This document shows positions 44,304 through 55,377 of a DNA stretch of 64,000 nucleotides, piece after piece. The notes below the pieces were generated by a model. The model saw only the letters and a program-made list of their open reading frames with translations, was not told where the DNA came from and did not search any database. Positions within the stretch are counted from its first letter, which is position 1, and each line of letters begins with the position of its first letter. The position numbers and the translations under genes are program-made. Origin of the DNA: Medicago truncatula (lineage: Eukaryota; Streptophyta; Magnoliopsida; Fabales; Fabaceae); contig NC_053049.1 in the NCBI RefSeq assembly GCF_003473485.1, positions 29,347,292 to 29,411,291 on the forward strand, given 5' to 3'.

Positions 44304-45509
44304 AACATTAAAAATGTTTGTAAGGCCTAACTCAACTAAAAATGTTGAGATTGTTAGAAAGAATATTTTTCTTGGTTATTCAGGTTTGAACTCGTAATAT
44401 CCCTTTATGCTTTTCAAATTATGTCTGTCATCTCATCTACAGACCAAAAAAATCATTGAAAGAGTTAAACTTAAGTTTTTATGTTGTACCAAAAATAAAT
44501 CTTATGCTTTTATGTCATAAATTCATACAAATAATTTATTATAGACATTAAAACCATAACAATCCACATACGATGCATGTAATGTATATCTTTAATAGAT
44601 TTATAATATATAAAATTTATGACATGTGTCTCTTTTTCCACCCTTTGGACCATAATAGATAATGTTTTTCAAGAATCATTATATTGATGGTTTAATATTC
44701 TCTGCCTTTATTAAAAGAATTTGAGAGACTTGTTACTATACTGTAAAGTGTATAGATGATATATAATGTATAAATTTTTAAAATGAAGGAAATTAATTGT
44801 AAATTTGTACAAATAAATATAGTAATAGAGATATCCATGCAGTTTTTTTTTACAAATGAAGATGATCTCCTCCACATTTCACAACAACCAGGGTGTGTTC
44901 AAATAACAAGACACCAACTGACTCTAAAGTTGGACTAAATCCTTTTGAGTTGATAGAATAGCGATTCTCGAATTTATTAATTGACAATTATATTTATGAA
45001 ATTGCAACGCATGAGTCAAAATAAATAATTTATTTATTTATACGTGATTGTGATTGTCCACATGAATCACAACACCATATCACCACAAAAGTAAGTGGCT
45101 TTCTAATTCATGTATCTCTCAAAGGAGATAAGAAAGAAAGAAAAAAAGAAAAAAAAACAAGCATAAAATAATTGAATTAATCCATACAACTACGTCATAT
45201 TCTTTTCAATAAAGTGTCTTTCTTTGTCGCAAAAAATAATTTATCTTTTCTTCATCTATAGTTTTTTTCTTTTAGTAATACTATTTGCCCATAGTTTTTT
45301 AGTACTAGATTGTAGGTTTCAATACACATTCATAAATATATGTAATGATATTATAATAATAACAACAACAACAATAATAATAATAATTATCATTATAAAA
45401 ATGGGTTATATTAAGTGAGAGGGGTTGTTAACTGAGAGATAAAAATATTAAGGTTTAATTGCTCGAATAGACCTTGTAATATACGCGAAGTTTTTTTTTT
45501 TTTTTTTTA

Positions 45510-46776
45510 TCAAGCTAAAGATTTAGGACACTCATAGCACACTCTCTTTACGCTTTCTTAGTAGTTCTACAAACGAGCAGCCCTAATCTACGTCCACCTT
45601 ACTAAGGGTTTCAAGAGAATGGTTCTATTAGGTTGCAACTTATTTCGGATAGCTAGGCATTTGTTTCCCTAATTACTAACCAGTTAATACCTAGGTTCGG
45701 TAAGGCACCACCTGACTCAATGGGCATAATCCACTAAGTATCTATGTCTATGGTTAACAATTCTTATGGTATCTTTGGCTAGTTAATAATCACTTACTTC
45801 TTAGATAGATAGTTATCAACAAAGGGATATAAATAACAAGATATAAGCATCCAGTTAGTGATAGCAATATTAAGTCATGTCACATCCTAAGTACCTAATC
45901 TAGGGTTGCACCTCTCACAGAAATAAACTACTTCCTAATAAAACTTAATAGCAAACAAAAGACTAAATAAAATAAAATAATGACCAATTTTATTAAATAA
46001 ATATCCAACAAAAATATACAGAGGTTCATCTTAGAACTCTAACCTAAAAAGATTTAGCTACACATGGTAACTAAAAACAAATTACTAAAGATAAAACATA
46101 CCCTAGAAAATCAAGGAGAAGATAGAAACTCTCCTGAAGCTCCAAAGTTGCCTTCCTCTTGAACTGCCACAGTTCTGAACGAGAAATTCTGAATGAGGAA
46201 GTCTGGTTTTATAGTGAGAGCTTCGACCTGAGTTTGGGCTAAAAGTACGGGCTTTACCCAAAACGGAAGCAGGAAAAGACAGCTGTCCCCTGACTTTTTG
46301 CATGCACGAGGTGCATGAGAGTAGAGCAATTTTCATGCCCTAGGCGCATGGATTGCTAAATTCATGCCCTAGGCATTTTTTCCATGCCGTAGGCGCATTC
46401 TGTCTCTCTTCCGGGCCCAATCTCCAATTTAGGTATTCGTCTTCAAATAACTTGTCTCGGTACTTTGGGAACAAAATTCCTCCCATTTGTAAGTCTTCTA
46501 AGGCCTCTTGAATCTTTATTATTGTTTCTTGAATCTTCACAATTCTTCATATGTTCTTGATTTGCTGATTTACATGATTTCTTCATGAATTACTTGAAAA
46601 ACCCTCTAAAATTGCTATGTTTCGGGAAAACCATAATTACAGACTCAAATATAAAAACCATTACAAAAGTCCCAAAATCATAGACAATCGTTCCAATACT
46701 CCTCCTTTTTGTTGCTAAAACCTACTAAAAATAAATGAAAAATATGCTAAAAATAACGTAAAATGATCTGTCATCA
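45510..46776 (-). mobile_element. Athila-type LTR (minus strand), left end unclear
   Basis: On the minus strand the sequence starts TGATGACAGATC at 46776, right after a purine-containing tract (TTTTTTTAGGGGCC), as a 3' LTR would. It includes a leader-like 'ggttagagttctaag' and 'atgaacctctgta' segment and runs to about 45510, where a poly-T run (45486-45508) obscures the end. A patch at 46298-46395 holds repeated CATGCCCTAGGCGCATG-type inverted words and GCATGCACGAGGTGCATG. The only neighbouring internal sequence is decayed. Confidence 0.55.
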
Positions 46777-47470
46777 GGCCCCTAAAAAAATTGTCTCTAA
46801 TAAAAGAAGGAAAATCAGTCATCTCCATAGACCCTTGAATTGTATGACTATGACGAGCAAATACTCCATCGTTGGGGAGTGGAGGATGGTGCACCCTTAG
46901 AATGGGTTATGTAAGCATCTATCTTGTGTTGTTGTTTTTGTTTCTTTGTCAAATAAGGAGTGAAAGGAGGTTCAGTTTCATTTTCTTGCATATCACGAAT
47001 TTGCCTCTTTTGATATCCTTCATAACCTTTTTCAAGTAAGAATCTTTATCTTGAGTTGCCTTAATGTCGTCCACCAAAGAAGAACGAACTTCAACATGTA
47101 CTAAAAGTGACTATCTATTTATGGTTTCAAACTCTATTCCACTAGCAAGATTCTAAAATTCCTTCACTATTGTCCTCCTAATTCCAGCAATGTGTGCAAA
47201 AGTTCCCATAGGTTTTCTACTCAAGGCATATCAACAGCCACATTTGATGTATTTAAGCTCCACCCTATAGTCCTCCAATCCTTTTTTGTTTCACTTTTTC
47301 TTTTCTATAATATTTTGGTGGTGCATTGCACCACTAGTTTAAAAAAAAAAAAAAAGCTCCACCCACCGTCTCTATCTCAAATTCAAATCCTTATGTCTAA
47401 AATAATGTTTCAAAACTCATCGTAGGTTAACATCATACTATATTGATTAGGAAGCATATCCAACTTTTTA
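46777..47470 (-). other. Decayed internal sequence, family unknown
   Basis: Short minus-strand frames read, for example, GYQKRQIRDMQENE and PYLTKKQKQQHKIDAYI, interrupted by stops. It could be the coding remnant of the element whose LTR lies to the left, or another transposon. I cannot name it. Confidence 0.35.
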
Positions 47471-47487
47471 AACATAATTTTTTAGGC

Positions 47488-47893
47488 TTAATAGCAGTTT
47501 TGGCCCCCTATGTTTCCAGAAGTTGCAATTTTGACCCTCTATGTTTTTCCCTTTGCACTTTTGGCCCCCTAGGTCAATTTTGACGTGGCGCCACATGTGT
47601 AATTTTTTTATTTTTTATTTATATTTTTTTAACTAAAAAAGTATTTTTTATTTTTTAATTAAAAAATAAAAAAAAGTATTTTTTTAATTAAAATAATTTA
47701 AAAAAGTATTTTTTTTTTAATAATTAAAAAAAATTACACACGTGGCGCCATGTCAGCATTGACTTGGTCAAAATTGCTATAGGGGGCCAAAAGTGCAAAG
47801 GGGGCAAAACATAGGGGGCCAAAATCAAATTATTTTAGTTAGGGGGTCAAAATCGCAACTTCTTAAAACATAGGAGACTAAAACTGCTATTAA
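47488..47893. mobile_element. Fold-back element with long inverted repeats
   Basis: 406 bp whose two arms are inverted copies: left TTAATAGCAGTTTTGGCCCC, right complement TTAATAGCAGTTTTAGTCTC. The arms extend about 150 bp and include 'gtggcgccacatgtgtaatt' against its complement. The centre is an A/T-only stretch. Reading TAGCAG...CTGCTA as the ends, TTAA flanks both sides. Non-coding; a MITE-like or fold-back transposon. Confidence 0.75.
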
Positions 47894-50800
47894 CTTTTTA
47901 TCTTGCCTTCTTTGTTTTTGTCTCTCTATATCTGATTATAACTTATTATCAATGTATGATGGTAAGTAAATACTCCTATAATGTTGATTATTTATTTGTT
48001 AACTCCTTTGCATAAAATGTTGATTTGATAAATTCTGGAATAGTCTCGCTAACTTCTTGATTCCTATTTCCTTTATATTAGTTTCTGCTTTGTTTTCTGT
48101 TTGATGTGCAACATTTTGAATCTAAATTTTGAATGATGTTGACATAAGGATTGGCTTCCGATTTTATTGATTTCTAGCTTCTGTTGTTTTTTGGTAATGT
48201 GTAAATGACTTGCTTGTTAAGATTAATGTAAAAGCATGTAATCCGAATTTGTGTGAATAGAGTTCATACATCATATTCTTGATTAATGCGTTACCTTTTC
48301 AGTTGAAACCAGAGCTAAGATCACATGAGATAATAACGGATGTTTTGCCAATAACTTCGAATCAAGAGAGTCTTTGAAGCGTGGATGCCTTACAATAATA
48401 ATTTTTTCCTTCTTTCTATTCTGGATCACCTATAGCGTTCGTCCAACTTAAACATTTAGAGTTAAAAAAACTATCTGAGCATAATTGAAACTTTCAATAG
48501 TAATAAGATAAGTGCAAACAATTTTAGCATTATATTAATATGAATTTATAATGTCACTTTTTATCGCATTGACATTATCTCAAAATTTTGTTATAATTAT
48601 AATAAAAAAAATTCTTATTTATCTATGAACATAAGATGCATCTTGTTTCCGATAACTAATTCGATAATAACTTTATATTTGAGCGTGTTTGATTTGAAGC
48701 AATTTTAAAATGAGAGTCTGAAAAGACTCGTGTTAATTTATGTAATCAATCGACAATTCTAAAAGCAATTCAAAATGTTACAGTTTTGATTGATATTATG
48801 TCAATATAAATAACTTCTTAAAAAAAGTGAATATAAGTAACTCTACTATCTTTTAAGGGCTATTACCTTTTATTGATGAGTATTATATTGTCATCTTTTT
48901 TTGGTTACGTATTATATTGTCATCTAATCTAATTATTATTATTATAATAATAAAATTAAAACAATATAACAAAAAAAAAGTAAATTCTGACGTGCACAAG
49001 AAAATATCGTGAATTCTGACGTACACGAATAAATGCATAAAGATTGGTCAATCTAGGCTGCGGCGAAGAGTAAGGTAAGTCACTCATTTCGTTTTTCTGT
49101 CAACTGCTTCATTTTCACATCACTTGTTTGTATTATACACACCTTCACCAAAAAAATAAAATTGTTACCTAATTTGATCTCATGTTGAAAAATATGATGA
49201 GAACCTTAGAGCACCACAACAATTTTGCATGCTTAAATATGTCTACATCACTTATTTTATGATAATATTTAATAAAAATCAATATTTTCCAACTCATCAC
49301 CAAGTTTTCTTCATAAGTAAGCACTCAAGTTTTCTACTCTAACAAGAGGTGTCTGTTTAGTATTATGTTGAATAAGTAAAATTATTCATCATTGTGAATG
49401 GTCTAAGTGTCATTTTAAAAATAAAAATGAGAACATATGTTTGGATATTTTTTGACTTAAACAATATTTGAACATATTATACTTGCCTCTCATCAAATGA
49501 GAAGGGTATTTTCATAGATGATAAGAAAAAATAAACATCTTACTCTCATTTGATTGAATGGTGTTGAGTTTTAAGAATGGGTGGTTCAATCTTAGATTGT
49601 ACTACTTTCATCATTTAATATTAAAATAGTTTATAAAATAATGGATATTAAGAAAAGTTATTGAAATAATAAATGTGTCTGAAAAGTAAGTAAATAAATC
49701 GTCTTTTATGTATAAATGTATTTAATATTAATTTTTCATATACCAAGATAATTGATAATATTAATAAGGGGTATAGTTGACAAAAGAGTAATGATGTATC
49801 AATAAATTTGTAGATGATTTTGTATTAGGGACAAACATTTTCTTATAAATGGTATAATATGTTAGTGTATAATTATTTTACATATTTATTCAATGATGTG
49901 TTACCACATCAATAATTAATAAATATGAAAACACATGAGTTGTTATGAATTGATATGTGAAGAAATGTCCATTTCTTTTAAGAAATGTAAAGAATATCTA
50001 CTCGTAACAACATACCGTTGAATGTATGTGTAAAATAACTTTACATCAATAGAAGATACTAATTATCTTCAAGAACGTTGGTAAGAATATTGAATATTAT
50101 ATGCATAGGCTGGAGTTGAACCCCGAACACTCCTCTTTTCCACAATTAAATTGCGTGAGGTTTTGCCACTAGACTATTTTACTAAAATACATACTAATCA
50201 AGCTCAATAAATAAAATGTTGGATATAGAAGAGAAGTTACTAATTTTCCTATTTAATAACTTAAATTTTTTGATGGAGATGTAATGATAATAGGCTTAAA
50301 ATACGTTTTTTTTCCTTTAATTTTTTTTTCTTCCTCAGAGTTCTCAATTTTATCAAGTTATCGGGAGCATAACTTTTGTTCCAATACTAACAAACTCTAA
50401 TTTTCATTAATTTTTTTTTTATTTGTAGCCCAATGTGTGTTGATTTATTGCTTTAATTTTTTAATTTGAAGAGAAAATACATGTTTGGATCTAAAATTCA
50501 CCATTTTCAGTTCAAAAAATCTGGGCTGATACGTGATAACGTCGGCACATAAAAGGAAAACTTTGAAATTTAAACAATCAGATTTTATACGAAAAAAAAA
50601 AAAAAAACCAAATAACCGCCACGTCACGTCATCGTCATCATCATAATGACTATTCCATAAATGAATTGATGATAGTGATATACTATCTTATCCTATCCTA
50701 GATAAGTAAAGACAAAAGTATTTTAGTATTTCTTATTATAAATGTTCTTTTTAATTTTCTTAAAAGACGATTATTAAATTGTTATTGATTAATAACTTTG

Positions 50801-51376
50801 AAAAACAATTTTTTTAATGTTAAACAAGGAAACAAATATGTTGCAAATAACATTTTTTTTACCTCTATTCATAACGACTATTGTCACATGAATACTTTTT
50901 TTTTTAATTAAAAGTCTTTCTAACCATTGCCCTGATGGCAATAATGAGGGCAATGGTCAAATAAGTCAAAATTAGTATGTTTATATTAGTTTCAATAATA
51001 TTTTAACTTTTAAAAAGTTAAATTTATCATTTTTTACAATTTTTCAATATTATATTTCTATTTTTATCCTCTTAATCAGTATCTCAAAGCAAGGGTTAAC
51101 ATTCTCTTTAAATTAAATATCATACATTTATGATTTATTCATAATTCCCATCTCCATAATTTTACTCAAGTGGGACCCATTATAGACTCGACAGCACCCC
51201 CTGTCATTCTTATAGAGTCAGGACAAACTTTCATGTATCGATCCAAAGTCCAAACGATAAGGGTAAAAGACATATACATTAATTAAATTAATTAATCAAA
51301 TCAAAAGTATAATGGTCATGATTTGTGTGGGTAGGTACACTAATCACATTGTGTTGCAAATTGCAATGCTTTTCTT
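47894..51376. other. Intergenic, AT-rich, no gene recognised
   Basis: No coding frame over 65 codons with any recognisable motif. It includes a SINE-like segment (50098-50182), a poly-A run at about 50594-50608 and, nearest the gene, the aldehyde dehydrogenase promoter. A short direct duplication 'gtgaattctgacgtacacga'/'gtaaattctgacgtgcacaa' lies at about 48980-49030. Confidence 0.5.
50098..50182 (-). mobile_element. tRNA-derived SINE-like fragment
   Basis: The minus strand reads TAGTCTAGTGGCAAAACC (A-box-like) and, about 40 bases on, TTCGGGGTTCAACTCC (B-box-like). No cloverleaf can be drawn, so it is not a tRNA gene. It differs from the SINE at 43806. Confidence 0.5.
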
Positions 51377-51384
51377 CTATAAAG
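51377..51384 (+). promoter_or_regulatory. Probable TATA box of the ALDH gene
   Basis: CTATAAAG lies 66 bp before the start codon, leaving a short 5' leader that contains 'gaacaaaaaaatctcta'. It is the only good TATA-like word close to the gene. Confidence 0.5.
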
Positions 51385-51449
51385 TAGGAACCAATAACAT
51401 TCGGTACCCTTGTGAATAGTGTTTTTGAAACAGAACAAAAAAATCTCTA

Positions 51450-54400
51450 ATGGCTTCTTCAACCAAAATCTCAAGACTTATCTCTCGATCATTTTCTTCT
51501 GCTTCTTCATCTTCTACCTCTTTGTTTTCTCGAGGTAATAATCATGTGACTTTTGTTTGTGTTTATGTTTATGTTTATGTTTATTTTTTGATATTTTAAT
51601 TTTTCAGTTTTTTCTTTTAATTTTGTCTTTTTTAAGAAAATGATTTTCTGGGGTTGTTTTGATTATTGATGGGATGAGGATCACTGTCATGTTTTGGATT
51701 TTGAGAAAAATAAGATAAGATTTTGGAAAAACAAAGTACATGTATGTGGGGATATGAAAAGGATGAAACTTTGTCATTGTAATATGTGTGTGACATGAAA
51801 AAAAGGTTCTTTTCTTTCATTAATTGCATGGTTAGTTGGTACTACTCTGTGGTCTCGTTTTCATAACTGTACTTTTTGATTCTCTCACTTCACTTATAGT
51901 TATCTGCTACTACTTTTTTGGCTATAGTAATATGAAAATTGGTTTGTACATGTTTAGATTGATTGATTGTCTATTTGGCCGAATCACGGTGTACCACCTT
52001 GAAATGTATGTTTAAATTAACTGTGAGATGAGTGAAATCACTGTGGCATCGTGATTAACAAAATAAATATGTCATTGTGATTTCGTCAAACTCACTGTGG
52101 TATTAAATGTTTCCTCGTAAAACTCATGTTTGTGTCAGTTGGAGGAGATGTTAATCCTGATTTCAATTGGTGATTATAAAGGGTGTTTCAATTTGAGGTT
52201 TTCATTAGGGTTTTTGACTTTATAAGGACATTGATTGATACTCAATGACAAACTGAAAAAGAAAACAAACTTTCAGGTGGAAATGGTTATCTGGGTGGAT
52301 TACTCTCTAAATACAGCACTGCTGCTGCCATCGATGAACAACCGATTAAACCATCGGTGCAAGTAGATCACACTCAGCTCTTAATTGATGGCAAATTTGT
52401 AGATGCTGCTTCTGGTGAGTGCTTTTCTTTGTCTTTTCACTCTCTTCCCATTTATAGTTTGAACAAAAAGATATAATTTTGATTATGAAAGAAAAGTGGA
52501 TTAACAAAAGGAAAAGAAGGATTGTTTGTTTTTGTGGTATCTTACCTTTTGGAATTTGTCTGTGATCAGGTAAAACATTTCCAACATTGGATCCAAGGAC
52601 AGGGGAAGTGATTGCTCATGTTGCTGAGGGTCACTCTGAAGATGTTGATAGAGCCGTTGCAGCTGCACGCAAAGCATTCGATCAAGGGCCGTGGCCTAAG
52701 TTTCCTGCCTATGTATACTATTTTGATCATTGCATCTTTGTTTTTCTGTTTGTGAAGTCATGATATTTGGTTCAACTTCAATGAATTTGCAGTTAAGTCC
52801 ACTTTTGTTTTTCTGTTTCCGTGTTTTATAGGAAAGGCAAAAGATAATGTTGCGTGCTGCTGATTTGATTGAAAAGCATAACGATCAAATTGCAGCACTT
52901 GAGACTTGGGATAATGGGAAACCATATGAACAATCTGCTCAGATTGAAATTCCAATGCTGGTTCGCCTATTTCGTTACTATGCTGGTACGTGTGGTGTGG
53001 AAGGTGGTACTAACAGTTCTTCTCTGTTTTCTGTAAAACTACACTCACTTGTATTTTCATATTTCCCCAGGTTGGGCAGATAAGATTCATGGGCTCACAG
53101 TTCCAGCTGATGGACCATATCATGTGCAGACATTGCACGAACCGATTGGCGTTGCTGGTCAAATCATTCCATGGAACTTCCCTCTTCTCATGTTTGCTTG
53201 GAAGGTTGGACCCGCATTGGCGTGTGGCAACACCGTTGTTCTAAAAACAGCTGAACAGACACCATTGTCTGCTTTGTATGTAGCAAAACTATTTCACGAG
53301 GTTTTATACATTAACCAATCTTGTTTTAATTTTTACAAATAAATATAAAAGCATTGTTTTTGGTGGAGTTTATTTTAACCATAAAATACATCTTTTTATC
53401 TTCATTCCTAATTTGTAATCTTTCTTGTAGGCCGGACTTCCTGCTGGTGTGTTGAATATAATATCTGGCTTTGGTCCAACTGCAGGTGCTGCTCTTGCTA
53501 GTCACATGGATGTTGATAAGGTATTAAAATATTAAGTTCTGCACTTGTGTTTTAATGTAATTATAAGTTCTAGTATATTCAAACTGACTTCACTCCATGT
53601 ACCGACATTTTAGACATGTGTTAGTGTCTGACACTTACACGACACTGACATGTATGATTACATTTGATCACTTCTATTTCTTATATTATTACTAGTCTCT
53701 GTGTCAAAGTTGTGTCCGCCTGTCCGGTGTCTGCATTAGTATTTCATTGCTGCAGTCACATGAAGTTATCTGTTAAAATTTCTGTGGATCTTTATTTCGT
53801 GTAAAGGTTTCAATCTCAACTGTGACATTTTATTTGTACATTAATGGACTATTAAACGTCTAGAACAGATAGCCTGAATCTTGGACAATCTTTTGCAGCT
53901 TGCATTTACTGGTTCAACCGATACCGGAAAAGTTGTCCTTCAACTGGCAGCTAAAAGCAATCTTAAGCCGGTAACTTTGGAGCTTGGAGGGAAATCTCCG
54001 TTTATTGTCTGCGAAGATGCTGATATAGATGAAGCTGTTGAGCTAGCACACTTTGCCTTATTCTTCAACCAGGTATGTTCAATCACAAAGTTCTTGCTAT
54101 TAAACAATTGTCTCTCGTATAAATCAAATAGCAGTGATTGGTGTTCTTTCTGACATTCAGGGACAATGTTGCTGTGCCGGGTCTCGAACATTTGTACATG
54201 AACGTGTCCATGAGGAGTTTGTTGAGAAAGCAAAGGCCCGTGCTTTGAAACGTGCTGTAGGAGATCCATTTAAGTCAGGAACAGAACAAGGTCCTCAGGT
54301 AAATTACAATGAATAATTTGAGTGACATCTTCATGATTAATCCTAGAGCTTGGTTTTCCTAATTCGCTACAGTCATTGTGATGTTCAGATACTAGAGGCT

Positions 54401-55377
54401 TCACAAAATTGAAATGCATAAACGAAATCTTAATGTTTATGACTCTTATGAAATGTCTGAATATACTGAAATTTTTCTTATGATCCAAACAATCAGATTG
54501 ATTCAAAGCAATTTGAGAAAATATTGAAGTATATTAGATCTGGCGTTGAAAATGGCGCTACACTTGAAACTGGAGGAGAAAGACTTGGTAGCAAGGGCTA
54601 CTATATTCAGCCTACTGTCTTCTCAAATGTTCAGGTGTGTGTATGTGTGTGTGTGTGCACGTGCACGTGCACGCTTATATTCTCATCTTTGCAAAGGATT
54701 ATGAAAATACAGTTCCTAATGTTTTTAATTGTATTTGTTACAATCAACCAGGATGGCATGCAGATTGCAAAGGAAGAGATATTTGGTCCAGTACAAACCA
54801 TATTGAAATTCAAGTGAGATCAATGAGTCTTATTTTGTAGAGAATGATATTTTCTAGTTTTAAATATATTTAGTTCCTCTAAAACACCCTTCATCAAATG
54901 TAGTCTATATAATAATTTCAGTGTTGTTTAGCTCCCAATTTGACGATTCTTGTAAAAGTTGAAATCACCAGATTGAGAACTGAGCATCACTAGAAAATTT
55001 TCATAAGAGGTGTATTTTACCGGGACTAAAAACATATTGAACCTTATTTTTACGTGCCTTTTTCTATGTGCAATGAAATTAATTTGAATGTTGATTGATT
55101 CAGGGATCTTGGTGAGGTAATTCAAAGAGCAAACAATTCAAAGTATGGTCTTGCAGCAGGGGTTTTCACAAAGAACATAGACACTGCAAATACTTTGACT
55201 AGAGCATTGAAAGTTGGAACAGTTTGGGTAAATTGCTTTGATACATTTGATGCTGCAATTCCTTTTGGTGGATATAAGATGAGTGGACAAGGCAGAGAAA
55301 AAGGAGAATATAGTCTTAAAAACTACTTGCAAGTGAAGGCTGTTGTTACACCTTTGAAGAATCCAGCATGGCTTTGA
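51450..55377 (+). CDS. ALDH2B: Mitochondrial NAD-dependent aldehyde dehydrogenase, ALDH2B family (11 exons)
   Basis: Exons: 51450-51534, 52277-52414, 52570-52712, 52832-52985, 53071-53300, 53431-53520, 53899-54072, 54161-54298, 54497-54634, 54752-54813 and 55104-55377. All introns are GT...AG and all phases join, giving 541 residues. The Ser/Arg-rich N-terminus ([20 protein letters not shown]) looks like a mitochondrial presequence. Active-site residues are in place: Asn209 (IIPWNFPL), Glu308 (LELGGKSP) and Cys342 (GQCCCAGSR), with the same Glu-Cys spacing of 34 as mammalian ALDH2. The nucleotide-binding loop reads FTGSTDTGK. The family oxidises acetaldehyde and other aldehydes to acids with NAD; plant ALDH2B includes the maize restorer RF2. 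Length and exon count are as expected. A polyadenylation-like AATAAA follows at about 55396. Confidence 0.96.
53598..53745. repeat. Dispersed GACAC-rich repeat in ALDH intron 6
   Basis: A stretch with 'tgtctgacacttacacgaca', 'ctgacatgtatgattaca' and 'tgtccggtgtctgcatt'. A related copy is in the XTH gene (60297-60460), so it is a repeat and not part of either gene. Confidence 0.65.

Larger units (their letters stand above)
43541..44350. repeat. 405-bp tandem duplication behind NCR5, each copy with a SINE
   Basis: The NCR5 3' flank from 'aatgttcataataatg' (43541) is repeated from 43946, including the ATT run and the SINE. The two copies differ by only a few bases and in poly-T length, so the duplication is later than the SINE insertion. 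Confidence 0.85.
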
